DNA from: an uncultured Blautia sp.
GTDB lineage: Bacteria; Bacillota; Clostridia; Lachnospirales; Lachnospiraceae
NCBI GenBank assembly: GCA_900551075.1
Contig: URVB01000002.1
Location: forward strand, 1 to 64,000
Direction of reading: 5' to 3'
Length of the DNA stretch: 64,000 nucleotides
The position numbers and the translations under genes were made by a program. How positions within the stretch are numbered: the stretch's first letter is position 1; each line of letters starts with the position of its first letter. The notes beneath the pieces were generated by a model that saw only the letters and a list, made by a program, of their open reading frames with translations, was not told the origin of the DNA and did not search any database. This document shows positions 50,209 through 59,489 of the stretch, one piece after another.

Positions 50209-51237
50209 TTAATAATCTCCGCCGTCATAATCATCTTCAGAAGGCATCGGCATATAATATACATCCGCTGCTTCACCATGATAGTAATAGTCAACGCCAG
50301 CCTGATCATAAACATCCTCGTCTGTAGCAAATTCATAGGTATTTCCATCGAAGTCTACCCAATTGCCGTTTCCATCTGCCTGGATAACAAGCGAATGTCC
50401 GTCAGAGTTGCGGTAAATCGTTCTGGTCTGACTGGTATCACTCATTGCAGCATCACTGATTTCGCCTGCGGAAGAGGTGGTATTCTCCGGGCTCTGTCCA
50501 TCCGTACCCTGACCCTCGTTACCCTGGCCAGCCGTACCCGCTGCTCCCGTATCTCCGTTCGTCTCTGTGTCTGCCGCACTTCCCGGTGCCGCTTCCTTCA
50601 GAGTAGAGCTGCCGAGAATCTTAAAGCTGTCCACTGCACTCTTAATCTTCGCAAGTGCTTCCTCCGTCTTCACAGAACCTGCAATGCTGTAAAACTCCCC
50701 ATCATTAGCAAATACCTTATTCACTACGTATGCAAATCCACCGTTCTTCTCCGGATTCAGCATCTTGGTTACATAGCTGTAAACTCCGATACCGTTTACA
50801 TCATTTGCCGTGTAGTCCTGAACCTCAAAATCCGTACCCTGTTCCAGGTCGGCCGCCTGCTCCAGAGAAACTGCCATATCCTCTGAACTTGGGATCACGG
50901 CTACAGACATATCCTCTTCACCCTGCCCGTGGAGAATTAATATCTTGCCCTGATCCGGTGATTCAAAGCTCACCATATCTTCTTCATCTGTTTTATATGC
51001 CCAGGTTGCATCCGGAAGCTCTATGGATATGGATTTATCCTTCGATACATAGGTTGTGGACTGTGCATCCGGCGCAATCGTCGGTGTCGGATCCGGAGCC
51101 TTCGTTGGTTCCGGGGTCGGAGTCGTTTCTACTACAACCTGTTCATCAGGGTCATCCCCGCCGAAGCCGCAGGCTGTCATAAAACAGGAAAGAGATATCG
51201 CCATTGCTGTTAATGCAAGTATCTTTTTATTCTTCAT
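50209..51237 (-). CDS. Putative lipoprotein of unknown function
   Basis: The 342-residue protein has a lipoprotein signal with lipobox MTAC (Cys23) and a Thr/Pro-rich linker (about 38-60). A domain of about 150 residues follows (about 60-210, YVSKDKSISIELPDATW, ending SFKILGSS), reminiscent of PsbP/DUF-type extracellular folds. A Gly/Thr-rich spacer leads to a C-terminal 65-residue domain (RTIYRNSDGHSLVIQADGNG) with an acidic tail. Surface-exposed; no catalytic motif is seen. It has its own promoter (51279-51307) and terminator. Confidence 0.8.
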   Translation of the reverse strand: MKNKKILALTAMAISLSCFMTACGFGGDDPDEQVVVETTPTPEPTKAPDPTPTIAPDAQSTTYVSKDKSISIELPDATWAYKTDEEDMVSFESPDQGKILILHGQGEEDMSVAVIPSSEDMAVSLEQAADLEQGTDFEVQDYTANDVNGIGVYSYVTKMLNPEKNGGFAYVVNKVFANDGEFYSIAGSVKTEEALAKIKSAVDSFKILGSSTLKEAAPGSAADTETNGDTGAAGTAGQGNEGQGTDGQSPENTTSSAGEISDAAMSDTSQTRTIYRNSDGHSLVIQADGNGNWVDFDGNTYEFATDEDVYDQAGVDYYYHGEAADVYYMPMPSEDDYDGGDY

Positions 51238-51278
51238 AATGTCCTCCTTATTTTACCATCTGGTGTCCCTCGCTGTAT

Positions 51279-51307
51279 ATTTTACAATTTTATTACAAAT
51301 CTGTCAA
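51279..51307 (-). promoter_or_regulatory. Promoter of the lipoprotein gene
   Basis: Minus strand: consensus TTGACA (51302-51307), 17-base spacer, TAAAAT (51279-51284). An AAGGAGG site precedes the ATG about 40 bases on. Confidence 0.75.
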
Positions 51308-51484
51308 TGAATTTTCCTTTTCGGAATGTGAAAATCCTATGAAGTAATTCTAAACAACCAGGAACTTTTTTACAGTATATAGTCCCCGGCTGGCAAATCT
51401 GTAATATTACTTATCCATCGGCACAGTGGCCGCAACAATAGCGGTATGCCTGATAAGGTGCGCAGTTGCTATATATTTCCTATT

Positions 51485-53551
51485 TTATACAATATCTTTG
51501 CATTTATACATAAAAAGCTCATGAAGCGCCCTGGTTGCCGTAATATATCTTGCCTGCCGGCTCAGTGCATCCTCATCCTCCTTCGGAAATACGGAAAATA
51601 CCTGGTCGAATTCCAGGCCCTTCGCAAGATAAAAGGTCGTCACAGTCAGCCCCTTTTGAAAGCTCCGGCTGTTTCTGTCGAGAAACGAGAACTTTTTCTT
51701 TATATCGTAACCGGATTGATCCAGCTTTTTCCTCAGATAACAGGATGCCTGAAATGCCTGCGCCTCTGTTTTGCAGATCACTGCCGAAGTCTCAAACTGC
51801 GCTTCTCCAAGCTTCAGATTTTCCAGAACCTCATCAAGCGCGTTCTCCATATCTGCGAACGTTTTTTCCTCCACAGGCCTTCCATGACGCTCAAACAGCT
51901 CCATATCCGTGATTCCTGCAATCCGGTTCGCATATACCGCAATTTCCACAGTATTCCGGTAACTCTTATTCATGACGATCCTGCGGATATTTTTACCGAA
52001 TATTTTGGGCAGAAATGCGGAGACATCCTGCTGCCGTTCTTCCATAGTCTGCGCCCTGTCTCCCAAAATCGTCATTTTGCATGGAAACAGCTTTTTCAGA
52101 ATCAAATACTGGAGCCAGGAGTAATCCTGCATTTCATCTACAACCAGATGCTTGATTCCACTGTGTTCTTTTTGGCCATGAAGACAATACTTCAGGTATA
52201 GTACCGGATAAACATCTTCATATTTAAGTCTGCGTTTCTCCGGCGGTACATCCGGCAGCTCCCGGTATCCTTCGTTTTTCAGAAACCAGTTATACAGCAC
52301 ATATAAATCTCTGGTTTCGTACATGTCCAGAAATTTTCCCATGACATATTCCCGTTCTTCCTCAGGCAGATCATTGCCGCGCAGAGTCTCCACCTCATCA
52401 ATGAAATATTCTGCAATCGCTTCCATTCTGCACAGCAAGGGCAGCTCCATAAATTTGTAATAGAAAAGCTCTATAATTTCGGATTCTTTTTTGCAGAATC
52501 CTCTGTATTCCACATCCCGGAAATTCATCAGTTCATCTTCCAGCGACAGAATAAACCGTTCCATCCGGTTAACAAATTCCTGAGTCTGCTTTTCTCTGTA
52601 CTCTTGCTCAAGCCCCGGTGCAAGAAAGGCTCTTTCTACCTGATCGTATCTGTCCTCGCAGTCAGCGGCCGTATCCTTTAGCTGATGGTATGCAAACAGA
52701 TCAAAGCTCATTTCCCGGATATTTTCCTCTCCAAGCTCCGGAAGAATATGGGAAATATAGTCTGCAAATACGCCGTTCGGAGACAGAACCAGAATGTTGG
52801 AGGACTTCAGATTCTGTCTGTCGTGATAGAGAAGATAAGCAATCCTGTGCAGGGCAACGGATGTTTTTCCGCTGCCTGCCGCTCCCTGAATCACCAGGAT
52901 TTTGTCCTGTGTATTCCGGATAATGGTATTCTGCTCTTTCTGAATCGTTCGGATGATATTTTTGAGCTGTACCTCACCGTTGCCGCCAAGCTCTGCCTTC
53001 AGAATCTCGTCATCAATCTTAATATCGCTCTCAAATTCATATACCATTTTTCCGTTGCGGATCTTGTACTGCCACTTGGAAAGAATTTCTCCTGTCAGTT
53101 CGCCTAAAGGAGCAGTATAGGAGGCCGGCCCTTTGTCAAAATCATAGAATAAGCCGCTCACAGGAGCACGCCAGTCATAGACTAAAGGAACGCCTCCTGC
53201 CCTCTCTGCAAAATTTCCAATTCCGATATAAAATATCTCCGCCTCTTCGTCTCCCTCATACAGAAAATCAATTCTTCCGAAAAAAGGGGAATCCAGCATT
53301 TTTAGAAAACGCTGTTTCAGAACAAGCTGTTCCTGGTTTGCATTGACCTGATGCAGCAGCGCCTGTTGATTATCGAAGCTTTCATAGCCGTACTGGTCCA
53401 TTTCCGTGTAATTTTCCCAGTAATACTCATGCATTCCCTCAATCTCTTCCCGGCCCTTTGCAATAGAGAGGCTGATTTCTTCGATTCTGCGCTTCAGATG
53501 TTTTGTTACATACGGCAGATATTCTCTGCCGCTCTTTTTTGCATCCATCAT
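51485..53551 (-). CDS. helD: HelD-like RNA polymerase-recycling helicase
   Basis: The 688-residue UvrD-like superfamily 1 protein has a long N-terminal coiled arm (about 1-75), the HelD-typical GIGNFAERAGGVPLVYDWRAPVSGLFYD block and Walker A VIQGAAGSGKTSVALHRIAY (about 218-237). VVDEMQDYSWLQY is motif II, and FYLAKGLEFDQVF is motif V. HelD frees stalled RNA polymerase from DNA in Bacillus. It is coupled to ybjQ by an ATGA overlap (53548-53551). The start is ATG at 53551 or the next codon. Confidence 0.88.
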   Translation of the reverse strand: MMDAKKSGREYLPYVTKHLKRRIEEISLSIAKGREEIEGMHEYYWENYTEMDQYGYESFDNQQALLHQVNANQEQLVLKQRFLKMLDSPFFGRIDFLYEGDEEAEIFYIGIGNFAERAGGVPLVYDWRAPVSGLFYDFDKGPASYTAPLGELTGEILSKWQYKIRNGKMVYEFESDIKIDDEILKAELGGNGEVQLKNIIRTIQKEQNTIIRNTQDKILVIQGAAGSGKTSVALHRIAYLLYHDRQNLKSSNILVLSPNGVFADYISHILPELGEENIREMSFDLFAYHQLKDTAADCEDRYDQVERAFLAPGLEQEYREKQTQEFVNRMERFILSLEDELMNFRDVEYRGFCKKESEIIELFYYKFMELPLLCRMEAIAEYFIDEVETLRGNDLPEEEREYVMGKFLDMYETRDLYVLYNWFLKNEGYRELPDVPPEKRRLKYEDVYPVLYLKYCLHGQKEHSGIKHLVVDEMQDYSWLQYLILKKLFPCKMTILGDRAQTMEERQQDVSAFLPKIFGKNIRRIVMNKSYRNTVEIAVYANRIAGITDMELFERHGRPVEEKTFADMENALDEVLENLKLGEAQFETSAVICKTEAQAFQASCYLRKKLDQSGYDIKKKFSFLDRNSRSFQKGLTVTTFYLAKGLEFDQVFSVFPKEDEDALSRQARYITATRALHELFMYKCKDIV

Positions 53552-53877
53552 CTGTTTAATACTGCTACCACAGCCGTACCGCTGGCTGTTACCATTAGCA
53601 TCCCATTATCCGCGCCTAAAACCTCGTAATCTATATCCACGCCGACTACTGCATTCGCACCGATTGACGCTGCTCTCTGCTCCAGCTCGTGAAGCGCCTC
53701 CTGTCTGGCATTCATCAGCTCCTCCTCGTAAGCAGCCGATCTGCCGCCGAAGAAGTTTCTCATTCCCGCAGCAAAATCCTTGAATACATTGACGCCTGAA
53801 ATCACTTCTCCAAAAACAATTCCTTTATACTCCTGAATGGTCTTTCCCTCTATGGTCGGTGTTGTTGTGATGATCAT
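53548..53877 (-). CDS. YbjQ/UPF0145-family protein
   Basis: The 109-residue product is a YbjQ-type (UPF0145) domain: IITTTPTIEGKTIQEYKGIVFGEVI, split over strand and loop, then DFAAGMRNFFGGRSAAYEEEL and IGANAVVGVDIDYEV. These proteins form pentamers of unknown function, sometimes linked to metals. I take ATG 53877, with AGGAGG 7 bases upstream; ATG 53883 is too close to that site. Its stop overlaps helD. Confidence 0.9.
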   Translation of the reverse strand: MIITTTPTIEGKTIQEYKGIVFGEVISGVNVFKDFAAGMRNFFGGRSAAYEEELMNARQEALHELEQRAASIGANAVVGVDIDYEVLGADNGMLMVTASGTAVVAVLNR

Positions 53878-54036
53878 GTCCATACCTCCTGATTTTCTGT
53901 CTGATTTCCTGTGCCCTGCTGCACGGTGCCCTGGCCGAAAGCGGCTGCGCCCCTGGCTTGTATTCACGAAGTGTCCGGGCATACGTTCTCACGAAACTCA
54001 TGCCGCGCCGCCAGCCTGCATTCTCCAAGTGTTCAC

Positions 54037-54066
54037 ATTATACCCTGAAACACAGTCCGTTGACAA
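54037..54066 (-). promoter_or_regulatory. Promoter of ybjQ-helD
   Basis: Minus strand: TTGTCA (54061-54066), 18-base spacer, TATAAT (54037-54042), giving a leader of about 150 bases before ybjQ. Confidence 0.65.
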
Positions 54067-54078
54067 GGGGAAGACGCT

Positions 54079-55914
54079 TCACCCGGCTGCCTTACTCTCA
54101 AACTGGCTGTTGTAAAGGTCCGCATAGAATCCATTCTGCGCCAGCAAATCCTTATGGCAGCCCTGCTCAATGATATCCCCGTCCTTCATAACAAGAATCA
54201 GGTCCGCATCCTTAATCGTTGACAGACGATGGGCAATCACAAAGCTGGTTCTGCCCTTCATCAGATTATTCATGGCCTTCTGAATCCTCACCTCTGTTCT
54301 GGTATCTACGGATGAGGTTGCCTCATCCAGAATCAGAATCTTATTGTCTGCCAGAATCGCCCGGGCAATGGTCAGAAGCTGTTTCTGTCCCTGGGAAATG
54401 TTGCTGGTTTCCTCATCCAGCACCATCTGATAACCTCCTGGCTGCTGCATGATAAAGTTGTGGATATGCGCCGCTTTTGCCGCCGCTATTACTTCCTCAT
54501 CCGTTGCATCCAGGCGCCCGTAACGGATATTTTCCATTATGGTGCCCGAAAACAGCCATGTATCCTGCAAAACCATACCAAACATCTCACGAAGCTGGCT
54601 TCTGTTAAAATCCTTCACATTGTGTCCGTCTACTTTGATTGCACCGCCGTTTACCTCATAAAAACGCATCAGAAGTTTTACCATCGTAGTTTTTCCTGCA
54701 CCTGTAGGCCCGACAATTGCAATTTTCTGTCCATCCTTCACATCTGCCGAAAAATCATGAATAATCACATGCTCCGGATTGTAGCCGAATTTTACATGCT
54801 CAAACTGAACATCTCCTCTTAAATCTGTAATATCCACAGGATGCTCTACCTTCTGATCCTCCTCCGGCTCTTCCAGAAACTCAAACACCCTCTCCGAAGC
54901 CGCTGCTGAGGACTGAAGGAGATTTGTCACCTGGGCAATCTGCTGGATCGGCTGGGTAAAATTACGGATATACTGGAAAAAGGACTGGATTTCTCCGACC
55001 TCGATTGCTCCCTTAATTGCAAAGAATCCGCCCAAAAAAGCCACCATAACATATCCCAGATTTCCTACGAACTGCATGATCGGCATCATCATCCCCGAAA
55101 AGAACTGCGATTTCCATGCGGATTCATAGAGCTTCTGATTGTCCTTCTCAAATTCTTCTATCACGTCGTTTTCTTTGTTAAAAACCTTAACTACATTATG
55201 ACCGCCGAAATTCTCTTCGATCTGTCCGTTAACCTCACCCAAATACTTCTGCTGGTCACGGAAATACTTCTGAGAATGCTTCATGACACTCTGAATGATC
55301 ACCATAGATACCGGGAGAATCAAAAGCGCCACCAAGGTCATCCACACATTTATGGACAGCATCATAACAAGAACGCCGATCAGGGTAGTTACCGAGGTGA
55401 TCATCTGAGTCATGCTCTGGTTCAGGCTCATCTGAAGTGTATCCACATCATTGGTCACGCGGGAAAGGATTTCCCCATTGGTACGGCTCTCAAAATAATT
55501 CAGGGGCAGCCGGTTGATTTTCCGGGAAATATCCTTTCTCAGATTATAGGTAACATCATTGGAAATGCCCGTCATCACAAATCCCTGAATATAGGAAAAG
55601 CATGCGCTTACCAAATACAGGGCAAGTGTCCAGAGAAGAATCGCGCCGATTTTGGCAAAATCAATTCCACCTGTACCATTCACCCTAGCCACAAGCCCTT
55701 CAAACAGAGCAGTCGTAGCCTTTCCCAAAATCTTCGGTCCCACAATATTAAATACGGTTCCTGCTACTGCAAACAAAAACATCAGCATAAAACGAACCTT
55801 ATACCGTCCCATATAACGGAACAGCTTCCCCATTGCCCCTCTGAAGTCTCTGGCCCTTTCTGCGGGGCGCATACCATGACCTCCCATAGGGCCCCTCTTT
55901 TTCTGCTCACTCAT
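54079..55914 (-). CDS. ABC exporter half-transporter, canonical ATPase subunit
   Basis: The 611-residue protein has six membrane helices (about 35-320) and an ATPase domain with Walker A VGPTGAGKTT (about 390-399), signature NISQGQKQLLTIARAI (about 492-507), Walker B ILILDEATSSVDTR with catalytic Glu, and the HRLST switch His. As the second gene of the marR, ABC, ABC operon it is the full-activity half of a heterodimer. The start at 55914 follows AGAGGAGG and overlaps the upstream gene's end by 8 bases. Likely a multidrug or peptide/lipid exporter of the BmrCD/LmrCD type. Confidence 0.92.
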   Translation of the reverse strand: MSEQKKRGPMGGHGMRPAERARDFRGAMGKLFRYMGRYKVRFMLMFLFAVAGTVFNIVGPKILGKATTALFEGLVARVNGTGGIDFAKIGAILLWTLALYLVSACFSYIQGFVMTGISNDVTYNLRKDISRKINRLPLNYFESRTNGEILSRVTNDVDTLQMSLNQSMTQMITSVTTLIGVLVMMLSINVWMTLVALLILPVSMVIIQSVMKHSQKYFRDQQKYLGEVNGQIEENFGGHNVVKVFNKENDVIEEFEKDNQKLYESAWKSQFFSGMMMPIMQFVGNLGYVMVAFLGGFFAIKGAIEVGEIQSFFQYIRNFTQPIQQIAQVTNLLQSSAAASERVFEFLEEPEEDQKVEHPVDITDLRGDVQFEHVKFGYNPEHVIIHDFSADVKDGQKIAIVGPTGAGKTTMVKLLMRFYEVNGGAIKVDGHNVKDFNRSQLREMFGMVLQDTWLFSGTIMENIRYGRLDATDEEVIAAAKAAHIHNFIMQQPGGYQMVLDEETSNISQGQKQLLTIARAILADNKILILDEATSSVDTRTEVRIQKAMNNLMKGRTSFVIAHRLSTIKDADLILVMKDGDIIEQGCHKDLLAQNGFYADLYNSQFESKAAG

Positions 55915-58075
55915 CTGCCAATTCCTCCTCTGATAACTGTGACATTGCAATCTGGCGGTATACCTCACAATTTTTCAAAAGTGCTTTGTGTGTGCCGATT
56001 CCTGCCATATGCCCATCATCCAGTACAAGAATCTGATCCGCATGTAAAATCGTACTGATACGCTGCGCCACGATAATCGTCGTTGCCTCTTTTGTATGCT
56101 CCTTCAATGCCTTGCGCAATGCACTGTCCGTCTTAAAATCCAGTGCGGAAAAGCTGTCGTCAAAGATAAATATTTCCGGCTGCCTGGCAATTGCTCTTGC
56201 AATGGAAAGCCGCTGCTTCTGTCCGCCCGAGACATTGGTTCCTCCCTGTGAAATAGGAGATTGATAAGCTTCAGCCTTTGCCTCAATAAAGCCGCTTGCC
56301 TGAGCTACTGCCGCGGCCTCTTTTACCTCGCCCTCTGAAATATCACCTTTTCCATAACGGATATTGGAATCAATCGTACCCGAGAATAAAACGCCTTTCT
56401 GAGGCACATATCCAAGACGTTCCCTCAAATCTTTCTGTGTCATATCGCGGACATCCACGCCGTCCACCCGTACCGTGCCCTCCGTCACGTCATAAAATCT
56501 CGGAATCAGATTTACCAGCGTACTCTTACCGCTTCCTGTACTTCCAATTACTGCCACCGTCTGCCCTGGAAGTGCTTTGAAGGAAATATCGGTCAGAACA
56601 TTTTCTCCCGCATCAGGATAAGCAAATGAAACATGATCAAATTCCACGGTTCCCTTCTCATCTGCCGCCGGCTTCAAAGGCTGCTTCGGATCATTGATGC
56701 TGTTCTTAGTTTCCAGAACCTCTGAAATACGAAGCGCAGCCACATTTGCCCTCGGTAGCATAATGGACATGGCGGTGATCATCAGGAAGGACATAATGAT
56801 CTGCATTGCATACTGGATAAATGCCATAACATTTCCCACCTGCATCGTCCCGTTATCTACGGCATAAGACCCGCTGTAAATAATCAGTACGGAAATACCA
56901 TTCATGATCAGCATCATGGTAGGCATCATAAATGTCATACAGCGGTTTACAAACAAGTTTGTTCTCGTCAGATCCAGATTGGCCCGTTCAAAACGGTCCT
57001 CCTCATGTTTTTCGCGGCTGAACGCCCGGATAACCGGAATCCCCGTCAGAATTTCTCTTGTTACAAGATTCAGCCGATCAATTAAGGTCTGCAGCTTTGT
57101 AAACCTCGGCATGGCAATTTTAAGCAGAACGAGAATCACCATAAGGATCAGCGCCACGCCGACTCCTAAGATCCATGTCATGGAAGAATCCGTCTGCAGC
57201 ACCCTGATCACTCCTCCGATACCCAGAATCGGCGCATACAGAACAATACGGAACATCATTGCCATAGTCTGCTGTACCTGCTGCACATCATTGGTACTTC
57301 TCGTGATCAGAGAAGCTGTGGAAAATTTGTGGTATTCATTGCTGGAAAACCCGATTACTTTTCGGTATACTTCGCCTCTGATATCATGCCCCAGGGTGGC
57401 AGCCACCCTTGCAGAGAGAAAAGTAACAGAAATAGATGCCAGCATAATCACCAGGGCCATGAGAAGCATCCGCACCCCGGTGGCCTTGATATAATCCATT
57501 TGGATCACATCCACATCCTCTCCCATAGCCTCATACTCTGCCCGTACAAAGGACACTGCAGCCTGGGCCAGAATGGATTCCGGCATATCTGCAAGCTTTT
57601 CCTCCATGCCTGACATCATCTTAGCAAGTACCTCTTTCGGAAGCTTTCCCAATACCTCTGCGGGGTCAGCCCCCTGGGGAATCTGCATCTGCTCCGGCAT
57701 TGCTTTTGCTTCTTCACTGTTTGAGGTCAGTCCTTCAAGCAGCATCATGGGCTTACTGAAAGCTTCATTCAATTCCTCCCTTGACTCTCTGGATGCTTCA
57801 TTCTTCAGGACATATACTTCCCCTTCCTTCCTGTAAGCATCCGAAACACACTTCTGTGCTTCCTCATCCATAAACAGCTCCAACTGCTCCATAGTGGATA
57901 CACGGATTTTTTCCGGTACTCCATCTTCAATTCCCTGCTGCTGGATACCTACATTCACGATCTTTGAAGTATAATCCGGCAGGGACAGATCACAATATGC
58001 CTGTAAAAGCAACAGGCCTATGATCAGGACAATCAATCCCGCTGATTTTTTCAGGTATTTCATCAATTTAATCAT
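55907..58075 (-). CDS. ABC exporter half-transporter, degenerate ATPase subunit with large outside loop
   Basis: The 722-residue protein differs from its partner by an extra outside segment of about 130 residues (about 45-180) between membrane helices 1 and 2. The ATPase has Walker A IGSTGSGKST and a good signature NVSGGQKQRLSIARAI. Walker B reads IFIFDDSFSALD, with Asp in place of the catalytic Glu, and the switch position reads QRIST (Gln instead of His). This pattern marks the non-hydrolysing site of asymmetric heterodimeric exporters such as BmrCD, LmrCD and TM287/288. It is the first of the pair and lies 4 bases after marR. Confidence 0.93.
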   Translation of the reverse strand: MIKLMKYLKKSAGLIVLIIGLLLLQAYCDLSLPDYTSKIVNVGIQQQGIEDGVPEKIRVSTMEQLELFMDEEAQKCVSDAYRKEGEVYVLKNEASRESREELNEAFSKPMMLLEGLTSNSEEAKAMPEQMQIPQGADPAEVLGKLPKEVLAKMMSGMEEKLADMPESILAQAAVSFVRAEYEAMGEDVDVIQMDYIKATGVRMLLMALVIMLASISVTFLSARVAATLGHDIRGEVYRKVIGFSSNEYHKFSTASLITRSTNDVQQVQQTMAMMFRIVLYAPILGIGGVIRVLQTDSSMTWILGVGVALILMVILVLLKIAMPRFTKLQTLIDRLNLVTREILTGIPVIRAFSREKHEEDRFERANLDLTRTNLFVNRCMTFMMPTMMLIMNGISVLIIYSGSYAVDNGTMQVGNVMAFIQYAMQIIMSFLMITAMSIMLPRANVAALRISEVLETKNSINDPKQPLKPAADEKGTVEFDHVSFAYPDAGENVLTDISFKALPGQTVAVIGSTGSGKSTLVNLIPRFYDVTEGTVRVDGVDVRDMTQKDLRERLGYVPQKGVLFSGTIDSNIRYGKGDISEGEVKEAAAVAQASGFIEAKAEAYQSPISQGGTNVSGGQKQRLSIARAIARQPEIFIFDDSFSALDFKTDSALRKALKEHTKEATTIIVAQRISTILHADQILVLDDGHMAGIGTHKALLKNCEVYRQIAMSQLSEEELADE

Positions 58076-58079
58076 TGTT

Positions 58080-58565
58080 TCATTCCTCTTTTCTTATACA
58101 TTCATTATCCACAGGATCCGGCATCGTTTCAATATTCTGAATCATCTGCCGGAAAAAGCGTCGCATCAGACATAACTCCGTCTCACTGAAATTCCCAAAC
58201 AGAATTTTTTCATTTTCCCGGAGCTGAGTCATGGCACTTTTCATAATGCCCCTCCCTTTTTCTGTCATATAGATTCTGGTTATTCTCTGATCCTTTGCAT
58301 CCTGCTTTCTGCATACAATTCCGGATTTCTCCAAACGCTGAACCGTCACATTCACTGTCGGCGGCTTAATATGCAGAAATTCTGCAATTTCCCTCTGACT
58401 GTATCCGTCCCTTGATGCCAAAAGCTGTAATACGGGGATCTGTCCCGGATAAACCCTGAACTCCATCATCTGGTGAAAGCACTTGCCTGCATATCTTCTG
58501 TTCACATCCATGAACAGTGCCTGCAGACTCATTTCACCATTTTCTTCAAAATTTAATGATTGCAT
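58080..58565 (-). CDS. MarR-family regulator of the ABC exporter
   Basis: The 161-residue winged-helix protein has GYSQREIAEFLHIKPPTVNVTVQRLEKSG as recognition region (about 55-83) and the wing QDAKDQRITRIYMTEKGRG. It is first in the operon with the two exporter genes and probably represses it through the ATTAGTCGGCTAAT site upstream. The first two codons are both ATG; the second (58565) has the better spacing from AGGAGG. Confidence 0.92.
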   Translation of the reverse strand: MQSLNFEENGEMSLQALFMDVNRRYAGKCFHQMMEFRVYPGQIPVLQLLASRDGYSQREIAEFLHIKPPTVNVTVQRLEKSGIVCRKQDAKDQRITRIYMTEKGRGIMKSAMTQLRENEKILFGNFSETELCLMRRFFRQMIQNIETMPDPVDNECIRKEE

Positions 58566-58583
58566 CATCTTACCTCCTTTTTC

Positions 58584-58597
58584 ATTAGTCGGCTAAT
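58584..58597. promoter_or_regulatory. MarR-type operator
   Basis: ATTAG-TCGG-CTAAT, a perfect 5-bp inverted repeat, lies between the likely -10 (TATAAA/TATTAT near 58600-58612, minus strand) and the Shine-Dalgarno of marR. This is where an autoregulating MarR protein would bind. Confidence 0.7.
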
Positions 58598-58826
58598 TTT
58601 ATATAATATGTATCTGCACAAAAAAAGCAAGTATTTTTTGTATACTTTATACTTTTTTAAGAATTCGCGCTTTATTCCTAACCCCTGTTTTTATTTATTT
58701 TTGTTTATTCAACTAATTATTTTTTATTTCCTGATTCATTTATGAAATTTTTATGTGACAGAACAGATTGTACATGCTATACTGATTTCACCACAATGCA
58801 TGACTCCCCTGTAATTCTTATCTGTA

Positions 58827-59253
58827 TTGAACCGGCAGTTCGCCGGCAGCACCCTTTCTATATTCAAAATTAACGGATCATCTTATCAGGATATAGAGAA
58901 TCTTGTCATTAATACTCTGGAAAATTTCATATATCCGGGATATAAAAATGACATTTCCTTTCTGTTGGACCGGGTTTTATTCCTGGCAAAACACCAGGGG
59001 AGCTGGATTTTTAGAAGCGGCCGACGATGAACGCTACTGGCGGCTTACTCTCAGAGACCACTGCGAAGAAGCTATGGAGGAAGGACGTCAAAGGGGGATG
59101 AAGGCAGGTCTGGAGGAAGGACGGACACTGGAATGGAAACGTCTAAATCGTTTAAATGAATATCTGCTGCGTGACAACCGAACCGAGGAACTGCAATGCT
59201 CTCTTACCGACCGTCCATTTCAGGAAACACTTTTAAAAAAATACGGATTATAA
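58827..59253 (+). pseudogene. Decayed fragment of a PD-(D/E)XK (Rpn-type) nuclease/transposase gene
   Basis: The last 75 residues (frame ending at 59253) read ERYWRLTLRDHCEEAMEEG and QRGMKAGLEEGRTLEWKRL, ending LLKKYGL. This is the recurrent C-terminal pattern of Rpn/PD-(D/E)XK transposase-like proteins in Clostridia. The N-terminal nuclease domain is absent. The open frame before it (58827-59030) is one base out of phase, and no ribosome site is seen. I take it as a truncated, frameshifted remnant. A terminator follows. The family call rests on pattern memory. Confidence 0.5.
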
Positions 59254-59296
59254 AAGAGCGGGAGGGAACCGAATGCATTCCCTCCTGCTCTTTTTT
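59252..59296 (+). terminator. Terminator after the decayed fragment
   Basis: AAAAGAGC-GGGAGGGAA pairs with TTCCCTCC-TGCTCTTTT around a 9-base loop, with a T-run on the plus strand. The A-tract on the other side could let it also end the minus-strand clpB message. Confidence 0.85.
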
Positions 59297-59315
59297 GCAG
59301 GAATATCACTTCTAT

Positions 59316-59489
59316 TCAAATAAACTGATTGGTTTTTTCGTCATACTCATATTCAATGGTCTTCAGCTTCTCTATCAGTTCATCTTTTTTCATTCCTCTG
59401 CAGGTGCAGAGAGCTTCCAGGGATTCATAATAATCCCGAAGCTGAGTGTTTACATAGCTTAACAGCATGACCGGATCTTTCGGTATCAT
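59316..59489 (-). CDS. DUF4250-family small protein coupled to clpB
   Basis: This 57-residue product begins MIPKDPVMLLSYVNTQLRDY, has a middle CTCRGMKKDELIEKLK, and ends with IEYEYDEKTNQFI. It resembles the DUF4250 family, which is frequent in Clostridia and of unknown function. It starts within the clpB stop (ATGA at 59486-59489), so it is translated by coupling from clpB. I see no separate promoter. Confidence 0.82.
   Translation of the reverse strand: MIPKDPVMLLSYVNTQLRDYYESLEALCTCRGMKKDELIEKLKTIEYEYDEKTNQFI

Noticed and set aside
58600..59300. Complete insertion sequence
   Set aside because: No terminal inverted repeats, no target duplication and no intact transposase could be found.
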